A program made the translations under genes and the position numbers. This document shows positions 41,946 through 50,825 of a stretch of 64,000 nucleotides of DNA, one piece after another. Under the pieces are notes generated by a model, which worked only from the letters and a program-made list of their open reading frames with translations, was not told the DNA's origin and made no database searches. The number at the start of each line of letters is the position of its first letter. The stretch's first letter is position 1. Origin of the DNA: JAOUEA01 sp963810915 (GTDB lineage Bacteria > Actinomycetota > UBA4738 > HRBIN12); assembly GCA_963810915.1 (NCBI GenBank), contig CAWEPH010000003.1, positions 62,001-126,000 of the forward strand, read 5' to 3'.

Positions 41946-42832
41946 GCGAGCGGGAACCGGTGACGGTCAAGGCGCACGCGAAGATCAACGTGTTCCTCCG
42001 CGTGCTCGGCCGCCGCCCGGACGGCTTCCACGACCTGGAGACCTTGTTGGTCCCGCTGGACCTCCACGACGTCGTGACGGCGGAGCCCGGTGCAGGCGGC
42101 CTCTCGCTCGCGGTCACGGGACCGCTCGGCGCGCACGTGCCCTCCGGCGAGGAGAACCTCGCGATGGTTGCGGCACGCGCGCTCGCCGACGCCGCCGGCC
42201 TCGCCTCCGCGTCGGCGCACCTCGCGATCGACAAGCGCGTGCCGGTGGCGGCCGGCATGGGCGGCGGCAGCGCCGACGCTGCGGCGGCCCTGCGCGCCCT
42301 CGACCGGCTGTGGGGAACCGCCCTCGAGCCGAGCGCCCTCCTCGAGGTGGCGGCGCGCGTGGGCTCCGACGTCCCGGCGCTCCTGGCCGGCGGCGCGGTC
42401 TTCGCCGCGGGACGCGGCGAGCGGGTGCATCCGGTGCACGTGCAGGCGACTTCCTGGGTGGTGAAGCCGCTCGGGTTCGCGGTGCGCACGCCCGACGCCT
42501 ACGCCTGGTGGGACGCGGAGGGCACGACGGGCCCCGACGCGGGCGCGTTGATCGCCGCCGCCGAGACCGGCAACGACGAGCTGCTCGGGCACGCCCTCTT
42601 CAACGACCTCCAGGCCCCGGTCGTCGCGCACCATCCGGAGATCGCCGCGACGATCGCGACGTTCATCGAGGCCGGAGCGCTCGGCGCCGTGATGACGGGC
42701 AGCGGCCCGACCGTGGTCGCGCTCGCCACCCACCTCGCGCACGCGGACCGGCTCGCGCAGGCCGTGCCCGGATCGTTCGTGGCGAGCGGCCCTCCGGTGG
42801 CCGCGCCACAGCCGCGGTCGGGCGCGGGATAA
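41942..42832 (+). CDS. ispE: 4-diphosphocytidyl-2-C-methyl-D-erythritol kinase
   Basis: Fourth enzyme of the methylerythritol-phosphate route to isoprenoids, a GHMP kinase. At 296 residues it has the usual length. It shows A-H-A-K-I-N-V-F-L-R-V-L-G-R-R-P-D-G-F-H (catalytic Lys and Asp region, about 10-29), the ATP loop P-V-A-A-G-M-G-G-G-S-A-D-A-A-A-A-L (about 100) and G-A-V-M-T-G-S-G-P-T-V near the end. The GTG start overlaps the ksgA stop by 4 nt, so the two are co-translated. Confidence 0.95.
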   Translation: MSEREPVTVKAHAKINVFLRVLGRRPDGFHDLETLLVPLDLHDVVTAEPGAGGLSLAVTGPLGAHVPSGEENLAMVAARALADAAGLASASAHLAIDKRVPVAAGMGGGSADAAAALRALDRLWGTALEPSALLEVAARVGSDVPALLAGGAVFAAGRGERVHPVHVQATSWVVKPLGFAVRTPDAYAWWDAEGTTGPDAGALIAAAETGNDELLGHALFNDLQAPVVAHHPEIAATIATFIEAGALGAVMTGSGPTVVALATHLAHADRLAQAVPGSFVASGPPVAAPQPRSGAG

Positions 42833-42843
42833 TCGCTCCGCAG

Positions 42844-42914
42844 TCCGGGGTCGTCTAACGGCAGGACACGGGCCTTTGGAGCCTGGAATGGAGGTTCGAT
42901 TCCTCCCCCCGGAA
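42844..42914 (+). tRNA. tRNA-Gln (anticodon TTG)
   Basis: A full cloverleaf can be drawn: acceptor stem TCCGGGG/CCCCGGA, D arm GTC-loop-GAC, anticodon stem CGGGC/GCCTG with loop CTTTGGA giving anticodon TTG, and T arm GGAGG-TTCGATT-CCTCC. The discriminator is A (42914) and CCA is not encoded. Its place after ispE and before glmU is a common actinobacterial arrangement. Confidence 0.93.
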
Positions 42915-43226
42915 CCGACTCTGGAACTGACGATCGCGGGCCAGCATGAGGCGGGCTTTCGGAACGGTGGCCTCAGGCCCGAGGTCCGGTCGCCGAGAGC
43001 AATGCGCTTGATCCCGGGACCTGATCTCCGCACAGCTCGTCCCATGGGTGCGACCCAGGGGCGTCAGGTCGGCATCTACCCCCGCGTGAGTCGTAGCACC
43101 TCGTCCTGCCGCCGAGAGGCCTCCGGGCCACGGGCCAGGCGGCCCTCTCTCTCGAGGGTTTCGTGCGCGAGCATCGGGATGTCAGCCGCGTTCTCTGCCG
43201 TTCGCGGCGTGTCGGGGGTGAGCAGG
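42915..43226. other. Intergenic stretch, no gene seen
   Basis: 312 nt between tRNA-Gln and the delta-60 repeat gene. I see no coding region, clear promoter or repeat of the tRNA 3' end. The sequence is somewhat less G+C-rich than the housekeeping genes around it. Confidence 0.5.
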
Positions 43227-44627
43227 ATGCGAGACCACGTCGCGAGGGGATGGCGTAGGCGCTCGCGACGGGCGTCGGTGGCCGCCATCGCGTTGTTCGC
43301 CGGCGCCGTCGCGCTCGCGTCGGTCGCGCTTGCCGCAGGAGGCGACCTGGACCCCTCGTTCGGCGGCGACGGCAGAGTGACCCAGGGGGGCACGTTCTCG
43401 GGGGAGAGCGTCGCGCTGCAGTCTGACGGGAAGATCGTCGCAGCCGGCGGGGTGCTCGACGAGGCCGGTGAGACGAGGAGCGCGGTGGCCCGGTTCGAGG
43501 CCGACGGCAGCCTCGACCGGTCGTTCGGTACGGACGGTGTCGCCGTGACCCCGTTCCGAACCGCGCCCGGCTGCTGGGACGTGGCCAACGGCGTTGTGAT
43601 CCAGACGGACGGGAAGATCGTGGCGGTCGGGCTTTCCTATTGCGATCGGTCCTTGTTCGCGTTGGCCCGGTACGACACGGAGGGCGTCCTCGATCCGAGC
43701 TTCGGAGCGGGTGGCACCGTGCTCACGAGCTTCGGATCCCCCACGTCGTGCTCGGCGCACGCCGAGGCCGCCGCGATCCAGGCCGACGGGAAGGTGATCG
43801 CGGCCGGGGTCGCACGGTGCGGGACCGGCGGTCCTTTGCTCGACTACCGGTACGCGGTGGCACGGTACGAGCTCGACGGTAGCCTCGATCCGACGTTCGG
43901 ACACGCCGGCCAGGTCCGTACGAACTTCACGCCCGGCTACGACAACCTCGCCGACGTGGCCCTTACCCCAGGCGGGAGGATCGTCGTTGCCGGCACCTCC
44001 GCGTACGACTTCATCGACGGTCCCCACGCCACGGAGATGGGGTTCGCCCTAGCCCGGTATCGGGCCGATGGCTCCCTCGACCCGACGTTCGGCGGCGACG
44101 GGAAGGTGGTCCAGCACCTCCACAGCCGGCTCTGCGGTGGCTCGCCGATCGCCGACGCGGTGGCGGTCCAGCCCGATGCGAAGATCGTCGTGGCGGGGAT
44201 GGTCGGGTGCGCGCCGAAGGTCGGCGCCCTCCCCGGCCCCTACTTCGTCGTCGCCCGGTTCCGTGTGAGCGGAAGCCTCGATCTCACGTTCGGTCGCCAC
44301 GGCAGGGCCACAACCGTGTTCCACGTGGGGGACCGAGCGGCGGAAGCGTACGACGTCGCGATCCAGGCGAACGGGAGGATCGTGGCCGCCGGCTGGGAGG
44401 GTGTGCGAGCCCGCGTGTCCGAACGCACCGACTTCGCCCTGCTTCGCTACACGACCGGCGGGCGGCTCGACCCAACCTTCGACGGCGACGGCAAGGTGGC
44501 GACCCGCTTCGGGAACAAGAGCTGCGATTCACGGATCGCCGCGATCGTCATCCAGCCCGACCGCAGGATCCTCGCGGTGGGCAGTTCCTGCGGCGGGTTC
44601 TCGATGGCGCGGTACATGGTCGGCTGA
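43227..44627 (+). CDS. Exported delta-60 repeat beta-propeller protein
   Basis: A 466-residue exported protein. After a basic start and a signal peptide (to about residue 40) come seven repeats of about 55-60 residues, each with the delta-60 hallmark L-D-P-S/T-F-G-x-x-G and a strand pair of the type A-V-Q-x-D-G-K-I-V-A-A-G. Such repeats form beta-propellers on the cell surface. Eight cysteines are scattered in the loops. I chose the ATG at 43227; a GTG at 43218 is possible. No enzymatic residue can be assigned. Confidence 0.85.
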   Translation: MRDHVARGWRRRSRRASVAAIALFAGAVALASVALAAGGDLDPSFGGDGRVTQGGTFSGESVALQSDGKIVAAGGVLDEAGETRSAVARFEADGSLDRSFGTDGVAVTPFRTAPGCWDVANGVVIQTDGKIVAVGLSYCDRSLFALARYDTEGVLDPSFGAGGTVLTSFGSPTSCSAHAEAAAIQADGKVIAAGVARCGTGGPLLDYRYAVARYELDGSLDPTFGHAGQVRTNFTPGYDNLADVALTPGGRIVVAGTSAYDFIDGPHATEMGFALARYRADGSLDPTFGGDGKVVQHLHSRLCGGSPIADAVAVQPDAKIVVAGMVGCAPKVGALPGPYFVVARFRVSGSLDLTFGRHGRATTVFHVGDRAAEAYDVAIQANGRIVAAGWEGVRARVSERTDFALLRYTTGGRLDPTFDGDGKVATRFGNKSCDSRIAAIVIQPDRRILAVGSSCGGFSMARYMVG

Positions 44628-44854
44628 GGGGCCGGCGCGGCGCTCGGGCGGGGTCATCCTCGGAATGCGCCTCCGGGTTGAAGCTTCGGCCGGGAAAGCG
44701 GTTCGAAATGTCCACGCGCCCGGCGCAGTGTCATGCGCCGAGACTGGTCACGCTGCTATCGCTCCTGACGATCGGTCCTCGGCACGCGGGTTCGTTCGCC
44801 CCTATCCAGTGCCGGGTGGACGCCGCACCATGGGTTCGGAAGAAGGAGGGCGAG

Positions 44855-45580
44855 ATGGAAGGTGCATCGAGGGATGACACGTTCCGTAGGTTCATCGACG
44901 CCCAGTTGCAGCCGCCGTCCGCATCGTCGACGCACACGGCTCGGGAGCGGGCGCCCACGATCACGGTCTCCCGTGAGGCGGGAGCAGGAGGCCATTCGGT
45001 GGCTGAAGCCTTGGTCGAGATCCTTCGAGGCCGGGCAGAGGAGGGAACGCCTCCCTGGACCTTGTTCGATGGCGATCTGGTCGAGAAGGTGCTGGAGGAT
45101 CACGACCTGCCGAAGGCATTGGCGGCGGCCATGCCGGAGGACCGGGTCGCCGGGATCTCGGACACGATGGACGAGCTGTTCGGACTCCGTCCGTCGTCGT
45201 GGACCCTGGTCATGAAGACGGCCGATACGATCCTTCACCTCGCTGCGCTCGGCAACGTCGTCGTGGTCGGCCGCGGTGCCAACATCATCACCCGCGACCT
45301 CGACCAGGCGTTCCACGTTCGGCTGGTGGCCTCGTTCGACGAGCGCGTCGCTCGCACACGGGAACGCGAGCACCTCGGCGGCCAGGCGGCCGAGCGGTTC
45401 GTCCGGCGCACCGACGACGGCCGGCGGCGCTACGTCAAGAAGTACTACGGAGAGGACATCGAGGACCCGCTCCTTTACCACCTCGTGATCAACACGGACA
45501 GGGTCTCGGTGGTCGAAGCCGCCCGCATGATCGCCGACGCGGTGAGCTTGCGACAAGTGGACCATCGACTATCTGGGTGA
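44855..45580 (+). CDS. Cytidylate kinase-like P-loop protein
   Basis: A 241-residue protein of the cytidylate-kinase-like family. The nucleotide loop is T-V-S-R-E-A-G-A-G-G-H-S-V-A (about 31-44), followed by L-F-D-G-D-L-V, then V-V-V-G-R-G-A-N-I-I (about 131-140) and R-L-V-A-S-F-D-E-R-V-A-R-T. The members I know of this group lie outside the cmk locus, and their nucleotide substrate is not established. A strong AAGGAGGG ribosome-binding site precedes the ATG. It follows the delta-60 gene by 227 nt with nothing recognisable between. Confidence 0.82.
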   Translation: MEGASRDDTFRRFIDAQLQPPSASSTHTARERAPTITVSREAGAGGHSVAEALVEILRGRAEEGTPPWTLFDGDLVEKVLEDHDLPKALAAAMPEDRVAGISDTMDELFGLRPSSWTLVMKTADTILHLAALGNVVVVGRGANIITRDLDQAFHVRLVASFDERVARTREREHLGGQAAERFVRRTDDGRRRYVKKYYGEDIEDPLLYHLVINTDRVSVVEAARMIADAVSLRQVDHRLSG

Positions 45581-45721
45581 CAACCGGGGGCGAGGACCGA
45601 CCCAGGTGACCACCCGTGGTTCCCGCTCGTCCCCGGGACGCGGTTCACGTGGACGGGTGACGCCCTGAACGACGTTGAGTTGGGCCATGGGGCCCTCGGA
45701 CAGTTCGTGGCGCTCGCCTGA
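45581..45721 (+). pseudogene. Possible C-terminal remnant of a P-W-F-P-L-V-P-G-T protein
   Basis: Directly after the kinase-like stop, and in the same frame, 46 codons read H-P-W-F-P-L-V-P-G-T-R-F-T-W and then go on to a TGA at 45719-45721. This phrase resembles the start of exported actinobacterial proteins that contain F-P-L-V-P-G-T-x-W. There is no start codon or ribosome-binding site, so it is at most a relic. Confidence is low. Confidence 0.25.
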
Positions 45722-45751
45722 TCGCCACTCGTCGTGCATGTCGACCGCCGG

Positions 45752-46314
45752 TCAGCGATGCCGGCGGTAGTGCAGCCCGACGATCCCGCTGCTGGAGGCG
45801 GTGCTGGAGACCAGGTCGAGTCGGTAGGACTCGGGGACGCCCTCGAACAGCCGGGTTCCCTCGCCCGCAACGTAGGGGAACAAGCTCATCTGGAGCTCGT
45901 CGATCAGATCGAGCCGCATGAGCGACCGCCAGAGGCTGACGCCGCCCCAGACCACGATGTGTCCGTCGCCGCCTCGCCTGAGCTTGTCGATCTCTTCTGT
46001 GGTGTCACCAGCGGCGTTGGTGGTGTTGGCCCACGCGGCCGTCTTCAGGGTCCGGGAGAAGACGACCTTGCGCCCCGCGGTCAGGATGTCGGCGAAAGGA
46101 TGGTCGGTGGCCGTTGTCATGGACGCGCGATGGCCTCGTAGGCGGTGCGGCCCATGATGTGCGCGTGCGCGCTCCGGAGAAAGTCGAGTTGCGCCGGGTC
46201 GTCGGGCTCACGGATCTCGGGCAGGTCGAAGACGAACTTCCAGAACTCGGTGCCCTCGTCGGCGAGAAGGCCGTCGAGCGAGTAGTTGAACACCGTCGCT
46301 ATCAGCTTCCGCAT
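45752..46314 (-). CDS. Dihydrofolate-reductase-family protein (RibD C-terminal type; split by a frame break)
   Basis: Two adjoining pieces make one protein of about 187 residues. The first (46314-46117) reads M-R-K-L-I-A-T-V-F-N-Y-S-L-D-G and ends I-M-G-R-T-A-Y-E-A-I-A-R-P. The second (46120-45752) continues T-A-T-D-H-P-F-A-D-I through W-G-G-V-S-L-W-R-S-L and G-E-G-T-R-L-F to Y-R-R-H. Adding one G after 46119 rejoins them as P-W-T-T-A-T-D. This fold reduces pterins or similar substrates; accessory members often have unknown roles. GGAG lies 8 nt before the ATG. Confidence 0.78.
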
Positions 46315-46631
46315 GATCAGAACTCCATGGTCTCGGGCCGTCTGGCGACCGCGCTTGCTACGGGAACGTGCCTGTCCCGGAGCCCCAGAGGTGGTTCGGG
46401 CTACCTGTCATCGCCTGTCATCGAGTCGTTCTAACACACGCCTCGCGCAGGACCACCCCCGTGTCAAGGCGGGGTCCGGTCTCATGGCACACGCTCAGGC
46501 TGGGCTCCCCTAGCTGGTCAAGCGAAGGTGAGACGGGAGCCACTTGTAGCAGCTCGACGACCCCCGACATTCTTTCCCCGGGCTGATCGACTTCCTGCGA
46601 TCCCTCTGACGGGGCGGGGTAGAGTCCCGGC
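46315..46631. other. Intergenic stretch with a 10-nt tandem duplication
   Basis: 317 nt between the divergent DHFR-like and MFS genes. CCTGTCATCG occurs twice in tandem (46404-46413 and 46414-46423). No coding region is recognisable. The only other signal is the -10 box of the MFS gene. Confidence 0.5.
46620..46625 (+). promoter_or_regulatory. -10 box (TAGAGT), leaderless
   Basis: TAGAGT ends 6 nt before the ATG at 46632 of the efflux-type MFS gene. Confidence 0.4.
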
Positions 46632-48281
46632 ATGACGCTCGAGGCGACGGAGGCACGGGCCGCGAAAGGGGCCTCGGTGGTGCTCCTCACGCTCGCCGCC
46701 GGCCAGTTCCTGATGGCGCTCGACAGCTCGGTCATGAACGTGTCGATCGCGACGGTGGCCGACGATCTGCACACCACGGTCACCGGGATCCAGAGCGCCA
46801 TCGTCCTCTACACGCTGGTGATGGCGATGCTGATGGTCACCGGCGGCAAGATCGGCTCGATGATCGGACGCAAGCGAGCCTTCACGATCGGGCTCGTCAT
46901 CTACTGCACGGGCTCGTTGACGACGGCCCTCTCGCCCAACCTCGCCGTGTTGCTCATCGGATGGTCGCTCCTCGAAGGGATCGGAGCGGCCCTGATCATG
47001 CCGGCGATCGTGGCGCTCGTGGCCGGGAACTTCCCCGCCGCCGGCCGTCCCCGCGCCTACGGGCTGATCGGTGCCGCCGGGGCCATCGCGATCGCCGTCG
47101 GGCCGCTCATCGGCGGGCTCGCGACGACGTACGCATCGTGGAGGCTGGTGTTCGTGGGCGAGGTGTTCGTGGGGGCGGGGATCGTTCTGTTCAGCCGCCG
47201 CATCGCCGACGCGCCGGTCGACGAGCCCTCCCACCTGGATCTGCTGGGTGCGCTCCTGTGGGCGCTCGGCATGGGGCTCGCGATCTTCGGGGTGCTGCGC
47301 TCCTCCGAATGGGGATGGATCATGCCCGTCGAGGGGGGGCCGTCGATCCTGGGGATGTCGCCCGTCGTCTGGCTGATCCTCGCCGGGCTCGTGTCGCTCC
47401 GCCTCTTCATGGTGCACGCGCGACGCCTCGAGGCGGCCGGGGCCGAGCCGCTGGTGGAGCCCTCGTTGTTCCGCAACCGACAGATGACCGGCGGGCTCGT
47501 GATGTTCTTCTTCCAGTTCGTCGTGATGATGGGGCTGTTCTTCGTCATCCCCCTGTACCTCTCGGTGGCGCTGGGGCTCTCGGCGATCGAGACCGGGATC
47601 AAGATCACGCCGTTGTCCATCGCCATGCTGCTCGCGGCAGCGGGCATCCCGAGGTTCTTCCCCGCGGCGTCACCCCGACGGGTCGTCGAGGTCGGGCTCG
47701 TGGCGGCGATCGCCGGGATCGTGGTGCTCTTCAGCGCCCTCGACGTGGATGCGACCGCGGCGATCGTGACCGTGCCGCTGCTGCTGATCGGCCTGGGCAT
47801 GGGCGCTCTGGCCTCGCAGCTGGGAGCCGTGACCGTCTCGGCCGTCCCCGACGAGCAGAGCGCCGAGGTCGGGGGCTTGCAGAACACGGCGACGCAGTTC
47901 GGCGCGTCGCTCGGCACCGCGCTCGCCGGTTCGATCCTCATCGCCGCACTGACGACGTCGTTCCTCAGCGGGATCGCGCAGAACCCCGATGTGCCGAAGG
48001 AGGTCTCGTCGCAGGCGACCGTGCAACTCGAGGCCGGCGTGCCGTTCGTCTCCGACGAGCAGCTGGCGACGGCGCTGCAGGATGCCGGGGTCGACCAGAC
48101 GACCGCCCAGGCCGTCTTGGACGTGAACGAGCAGGCGCGCCTGGATGGGCTCCGCGCGGCCCTCGCGCTCCTCGCGATCTTCGGCGTGGTGGGGCTGTTC
48201 TTCACGAGACGGATCCCCAAACACCAACCCGGCGCAGCGGTGACGGTCGCCGATCCGGGCTCACTCGGCGACGGGGCCTGA
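46632..48281 (+). CDS. Drug efflux MFS transporter of the DHA2 (14-span, EmrB/QacA-like) family
   Basis: A 549-residue proton-coupled exporter. It has the DHA2 opening F-L-M-A-L-D-S-S-V-M-N-V (about 27-38), motif A-like G-K-I-G-S-M-I-G-R-K-R-A-F, motif C-like G-P-L-I-G-G-L-A, and 14 predicted spans with a longer soluble segment near residues 450-500 (Q-L-A-T-A-L-Q-D-A-G-V). Substrates are usually drugs or metabolites. No regulator gene is adjacent. The frame is intact. Confidence 0.9.
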   Translation: MTLEATEARAAKGASVVLLTLAAGQFLMALDSSVMNVSIATVADDLHTTVTGIQSAIVLYTLVMAMLMVTGGKIGSMIGRKRAFTIGLVIYCTGSLTTALSPNLAVLLIGWSLLEGIGAALIMPAIVALVAGNFPAAGRPRAYGLIGAAGAIAIAVGPLIGGLATTYASWRLVFVGEVFVGAGIVLFSRRIADAPVDEPSHLDLLGALLWALGMGLAIFGVLRSSEWGWIMPVEGGPSILGMSPVVWLILAGLVSLRLFMVHARRLEAAGAEPLVEPSLFRNRQMTGGLVMFFFQFVVMMGLFFVIPLYLSVALGLSAIETGIKITPLSIAMLLAAAGIPRFFPAASPRRVVEVGLVAAIAGIVVLFSALDVDATAAIVTVPLLLIGLGMGALASQLGAVTVSAVPDEQSAEVGGLQNTATQFGASLGTALAGSILIAALTTSFLSGIAQNPDVPKEVSSQATVQLEAGVPFVSDEQLATALQDAGVDQTTAQAVLDVNEQARLDGLRAALALLAIFGVVGLFFTRRIPKHQPGAAVTVADPGSLGDGA

Positions 48282-48337
48282 CGGTTCGCCGCACCCGTCG
48301 CGATGTGGGACGATACCGACCCCTCGACCCGGGAAGC

Positions 48338-49768
48338 GTGTTGACCGAGCCGACGACGAAGACCCGCTCCACCCGCTCCCTGGCCCTCGTGGTGCTGGCG
48401 GCCGGGGAGGGCAAGCGCCTCAAGTCCGCCACACCCAAGGTCCTGCATCCGGTCTGCGGTCGTCCCGCGCTCTGGCACGTGCTGCAGGCAGGTTTGGCCG
48501 CGCGTCCCCAGAAGATCGTCGTGGTGGTCGGTCACGGCGCCGAGGACGTGAAGGCAGCCGTGCGCTCCTGGAAGCTCTCGCCCGCTCCGGTCTTCGCGGA
48601 GCAGCCCCGTCGGCTCGGCACCGGCGACGCGGTGGCCGTGGCGCGCTCGAAGGTCGGCCGGGTGGACGACGTGCTGGTGATGGGCGGGGACTACGACCCC
48701 GTGACCGGTGAGGACGTCCGGTCGCTGATGGCGGCGCACCGGCGTTCGCGGAGCGCGGCCACCATCGCCTCCACGGAGCTCGAGGATCCCGGCCGCTACG
48801 GCCGGGTGGTGCGTGAGGGCGGACGACTGGTCGAGATCGTGGAGGACGTCGACGCCGCGCCCGAGATCCGATCGATCAAGGAGGTCTCAGTCGTCCTGTT
48901 CGCGTTCCGGCGCGCCGAGCTCTTCCGGACGCTGCCGCGCCTCGACAGGAAGAACCGGCAGCGCGAGTACTACCTCAACCGGGTGATCCCGCTGCTCATG
49001 GCCGACGGCGAGAAGGTCTCGGTGGTCCGGGTGGACACCGGCGGCGTGATGGGGCTGAACTCCCGCGCCGGCCTGGCCGCGGTGGAACGCGTCGTGCGCG
49101 AGCGGATCAACGCCGGGCACCTTGCGAACGGGGTGACGTTGATCGACCCCGCCACGACGTACATCGACGTGGACGTGCGCATCGGTGCCGACACCGTGAT
49201 CCGTCCGCTCACGTTCCTGGAGGGCGCCACGTCGGTCGGCGACGGCTGCGCGATCGGGCCGTCGAGCCGCGTCGTGGACTCGGTGGTCGGCGACGGCAGC
49301 GAGGTCACCTTCGCCGTCGTGTTGGGCTCCGAGATCGGGCGCGGCGTGGTGGTCGGTCCGTTCGCGCGCCTACGCCCCGGGGTGGTCATGGCGGACGGCT
49401 CCCGCGCCGGCGCGTTCGTCGACATGAAGAACGCCCGGGTGGGGCGGCGCTCCAAGGTCCCGCACCTGTCGTACGTGGGCGACGCCGAGATCGGCGAGGA
49501 CGTGAACATCGGGGCGTCCACCGTGACCGTGAACTACGACGGATACGCCAAGCACCCGACCATGATCGGGGACGGGGCGCGCATCGGTTCGGATACCATG
49601 TTGGTGGCGCCCGTCCGCGTGGGGGAGGGCGCCGTGACGGGGGCGGGCTCGGTGATCACGAAGGACGTTCCGGACGGGGCGCTCGCCGTCGAGCGCGGGC
49701 AGCAGCGGATCGTCGAGGGGTACCGCACGCGCAAGGACGCGGAGCACCGCGCCCGGAAGCGAACGTAG
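48338..49768 (+). CDS. glmU: GlmU-type bifunctional UDP-N-acetylglucosamine pyrophosphorylase/glucosamine-1-phosphate acetyltransferase
   Basis: A 476-residue protein with a nucleotidyltransferase domain (to about 245) and a left-handed beta-helix acetyltransferase domain. It keeps L-A-A-G-E-G-K-R-L-K-S-x-T-P-K-V-L-H and L-G-T-G-D-A. However, the usual G-D-x-P-L, N-x-G-x-Y, Y-L-T-D and V-N-N/D-R segments read G-D-Y-D-P, S-V-V-L-F, Y-L-N-R and L-N-S-R. The acetyltransferase half is well conserved (V-P-H-L-S-Y-V-G-D-A, then N-Y-D-G). The start may be GTG 48338 or TTG 48341. prs follows 11 nt downstream. Confidence 0.9.
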   Translation: MLTEPTTKTRSTRSLALVVLAAGEGKRLKSATPKVLHPVCGRPALWHVLQAGLAARPQKIVVVVGHGAEDVKAAVRSWKLSPAPVFAEQPRRLGTGDAVAVARSKVGRVDDVLVMGGDYDPVTGEDVRSLMAAHRRSRSAATIASTELEDPGRYGRVVREGGRLVEIVEDVDAAPEIRSIKEVSVVLFAFRRAELFRTLPRLDRKNRQREYYLNRVIPLLMADGEKVSVVRVDTGGVMGLNSRAGLAAVERVVRERINAGHLANGVTLIDPATTYIDVDVRIGADTVIRPLTFLEGATSVGDGCAIGPSSRVVDSVVGDGSEVTFAVVLGSEIGRGVVVGPFARLRPGVVMADGSRAGAFVDMKNARVGRRSKVPHLSYVGDAEIGEDVNIGASTVTVNYDGYAKHPTMIGDGARIGSDTMLVAPVRVGEGAVTGAGSVITKDVPDGALAVERGQQRIVEGYRTRKDAEHRARKRT

Positions 49769-49779
49769 GGGGAGGCGCC

Positions 49780-50757
49780 GTGGAGATCATCACGAAGAAG
49801 CGGATGATGCTGTTCAGCGGCACCGTCCATCCCGCGCTCGGTCACGAGATCGCCGACTGCCTCGGCATCCCGGTAAGCACCGCGCAGCTGCGACGGTTCG
49901 CATCGGGAGAGATCTACTTCCGGGCGGAGGAGAGCGCGCGCGGCGCCGACTGCTTCGTGGTGCAGACCCACTACGACCCCGTCAACGAGGCCATCATGGA
50001 ACAGCTGATCATGATCGACGCACTCAAACGCGCGTCGGCCAAGCGGATCAGCGCAGTGATCCCGTACTACGGCTACTCGCGACAGGACAAGAAGGGTCTC
50101 TCGCGCGAGCCGATCAGCGCGAAGCTCGTGGCCGACCTGCTCACGACGGCGGGGGCCGACCGCGTGGTCTCGGTCGACCTGCACTCCGGCCAGATCCAGG
50201 GGTTCTTCGACGCCCCGTTCGATCACCTCACCGCGCTGCCGATCCTCTCGCACTACCTGAAGGACGAGCTCGGGCTCCACGACGACCTCGTCGTGGTGGC
50301 GCCGGACGCCGGTCGCATCAAGACGGCCGAGCGCCTGCGCGAGTACCTCCACGCCGACCTGGCCTTCCTCTACAAGCGCCGCTCCCGACAGGAGGCGCAC
50401 AAGATCGAGGAGATGGCGGTGGTCGGTGAGGTCGAGGGCCGTCCCTGCGTGCTGGTCGACGACATGATCGACACGGCCGGCACCGTGGCCAAGGGCGCGC
50501 AGGCGCTGGCAGCCCAGGGCGCGGGCCCGATCTTCGTGGGCGCCACCCACGGGTTGTTCAGCGGGAAGGCGCGCCAGGCGCTGGAGGAGGCGCCGATCGA
50601 GCAGGTGGTGGTCACCAACACCGTGCCGATCCCCGAGGAGCGCTCCTTCGACAAGCTCCGGGTCCTCTCGATCGCGCCGCTGATCGCGAGCGCGCTCCGC
50701 GCCGTGTTCGAGGACTCGAGCGTCAGCGAGATCTTCGGGGGCCACAACCAGGTCTAG
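49780..50757 (+). CDS. prs: Ribose-phosphate pyrophosphokinase
   Basis: Makes PRPP from ribose 5-phosphate and ATP for nucleotide, histidine and tryptophan synthesis. At 325 residues its length is normal. It has F-S-G-T-V-H-P-A-L near the start, Y-G-Y-S-R-Q-D-K-K (about 106-114), D-L-H-S-G-Q-I-Q-G-F-F (about 139) and the PRPP-binding V-L-V-D-D-M-I-D-T-A-G-T (about 224-235). The GTG start follows glmU by 11 nt, so both share a transcript. Confidence 0.96.
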   Translation: MEIITKKRMMLFSGTVHPALGHEIADCLGIPVSTAQLRRFASGEIYFRAEESARGADCFVVQTHYDPVNEAIMEQLIMIDALKRASAKRISAVIPYYGYSRQDKKGLSREPISAKLVADLLTTAGADRVVSVDLHSGQIQGFFDAPFDHLTALPILSHYLKDELGLHDDLVVVAPDAGRIKTAERLREYLHADLAFLYKRRSRQEAHKIEEMAVVGEVEGRPCVLVDDMIDTAGTVAKGAQALAAQGAGPIFVGATHGLFSGKARQALEEAPIEQVVVTNTVPIPEERSFDKLRVLSIAPLIASALRAVFEDSSVSEIFGGHNQV

Positions 50758-50825
50758 ATCGGTCAGGTGCCACCCCGGTTCGGTACGATCGGTGGGTTCC
50801 CCTGACCTCTGAGGACTCGTTCACC

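Noticed and set aside
44315..44335. A second parS-like site (TGTTCCACGTGG)
   Set aside because: Only the left half and core match; it lies inside the delta-60 coding region. Other CACGTG hexamers in the window match even less.
42844..48337. An integrated element using tRNA-Gln as attachment site
   Set aside because: No integrase, transposase or second copy of the tRNA 3' end was found within the block; reported only as an accessory insertion.
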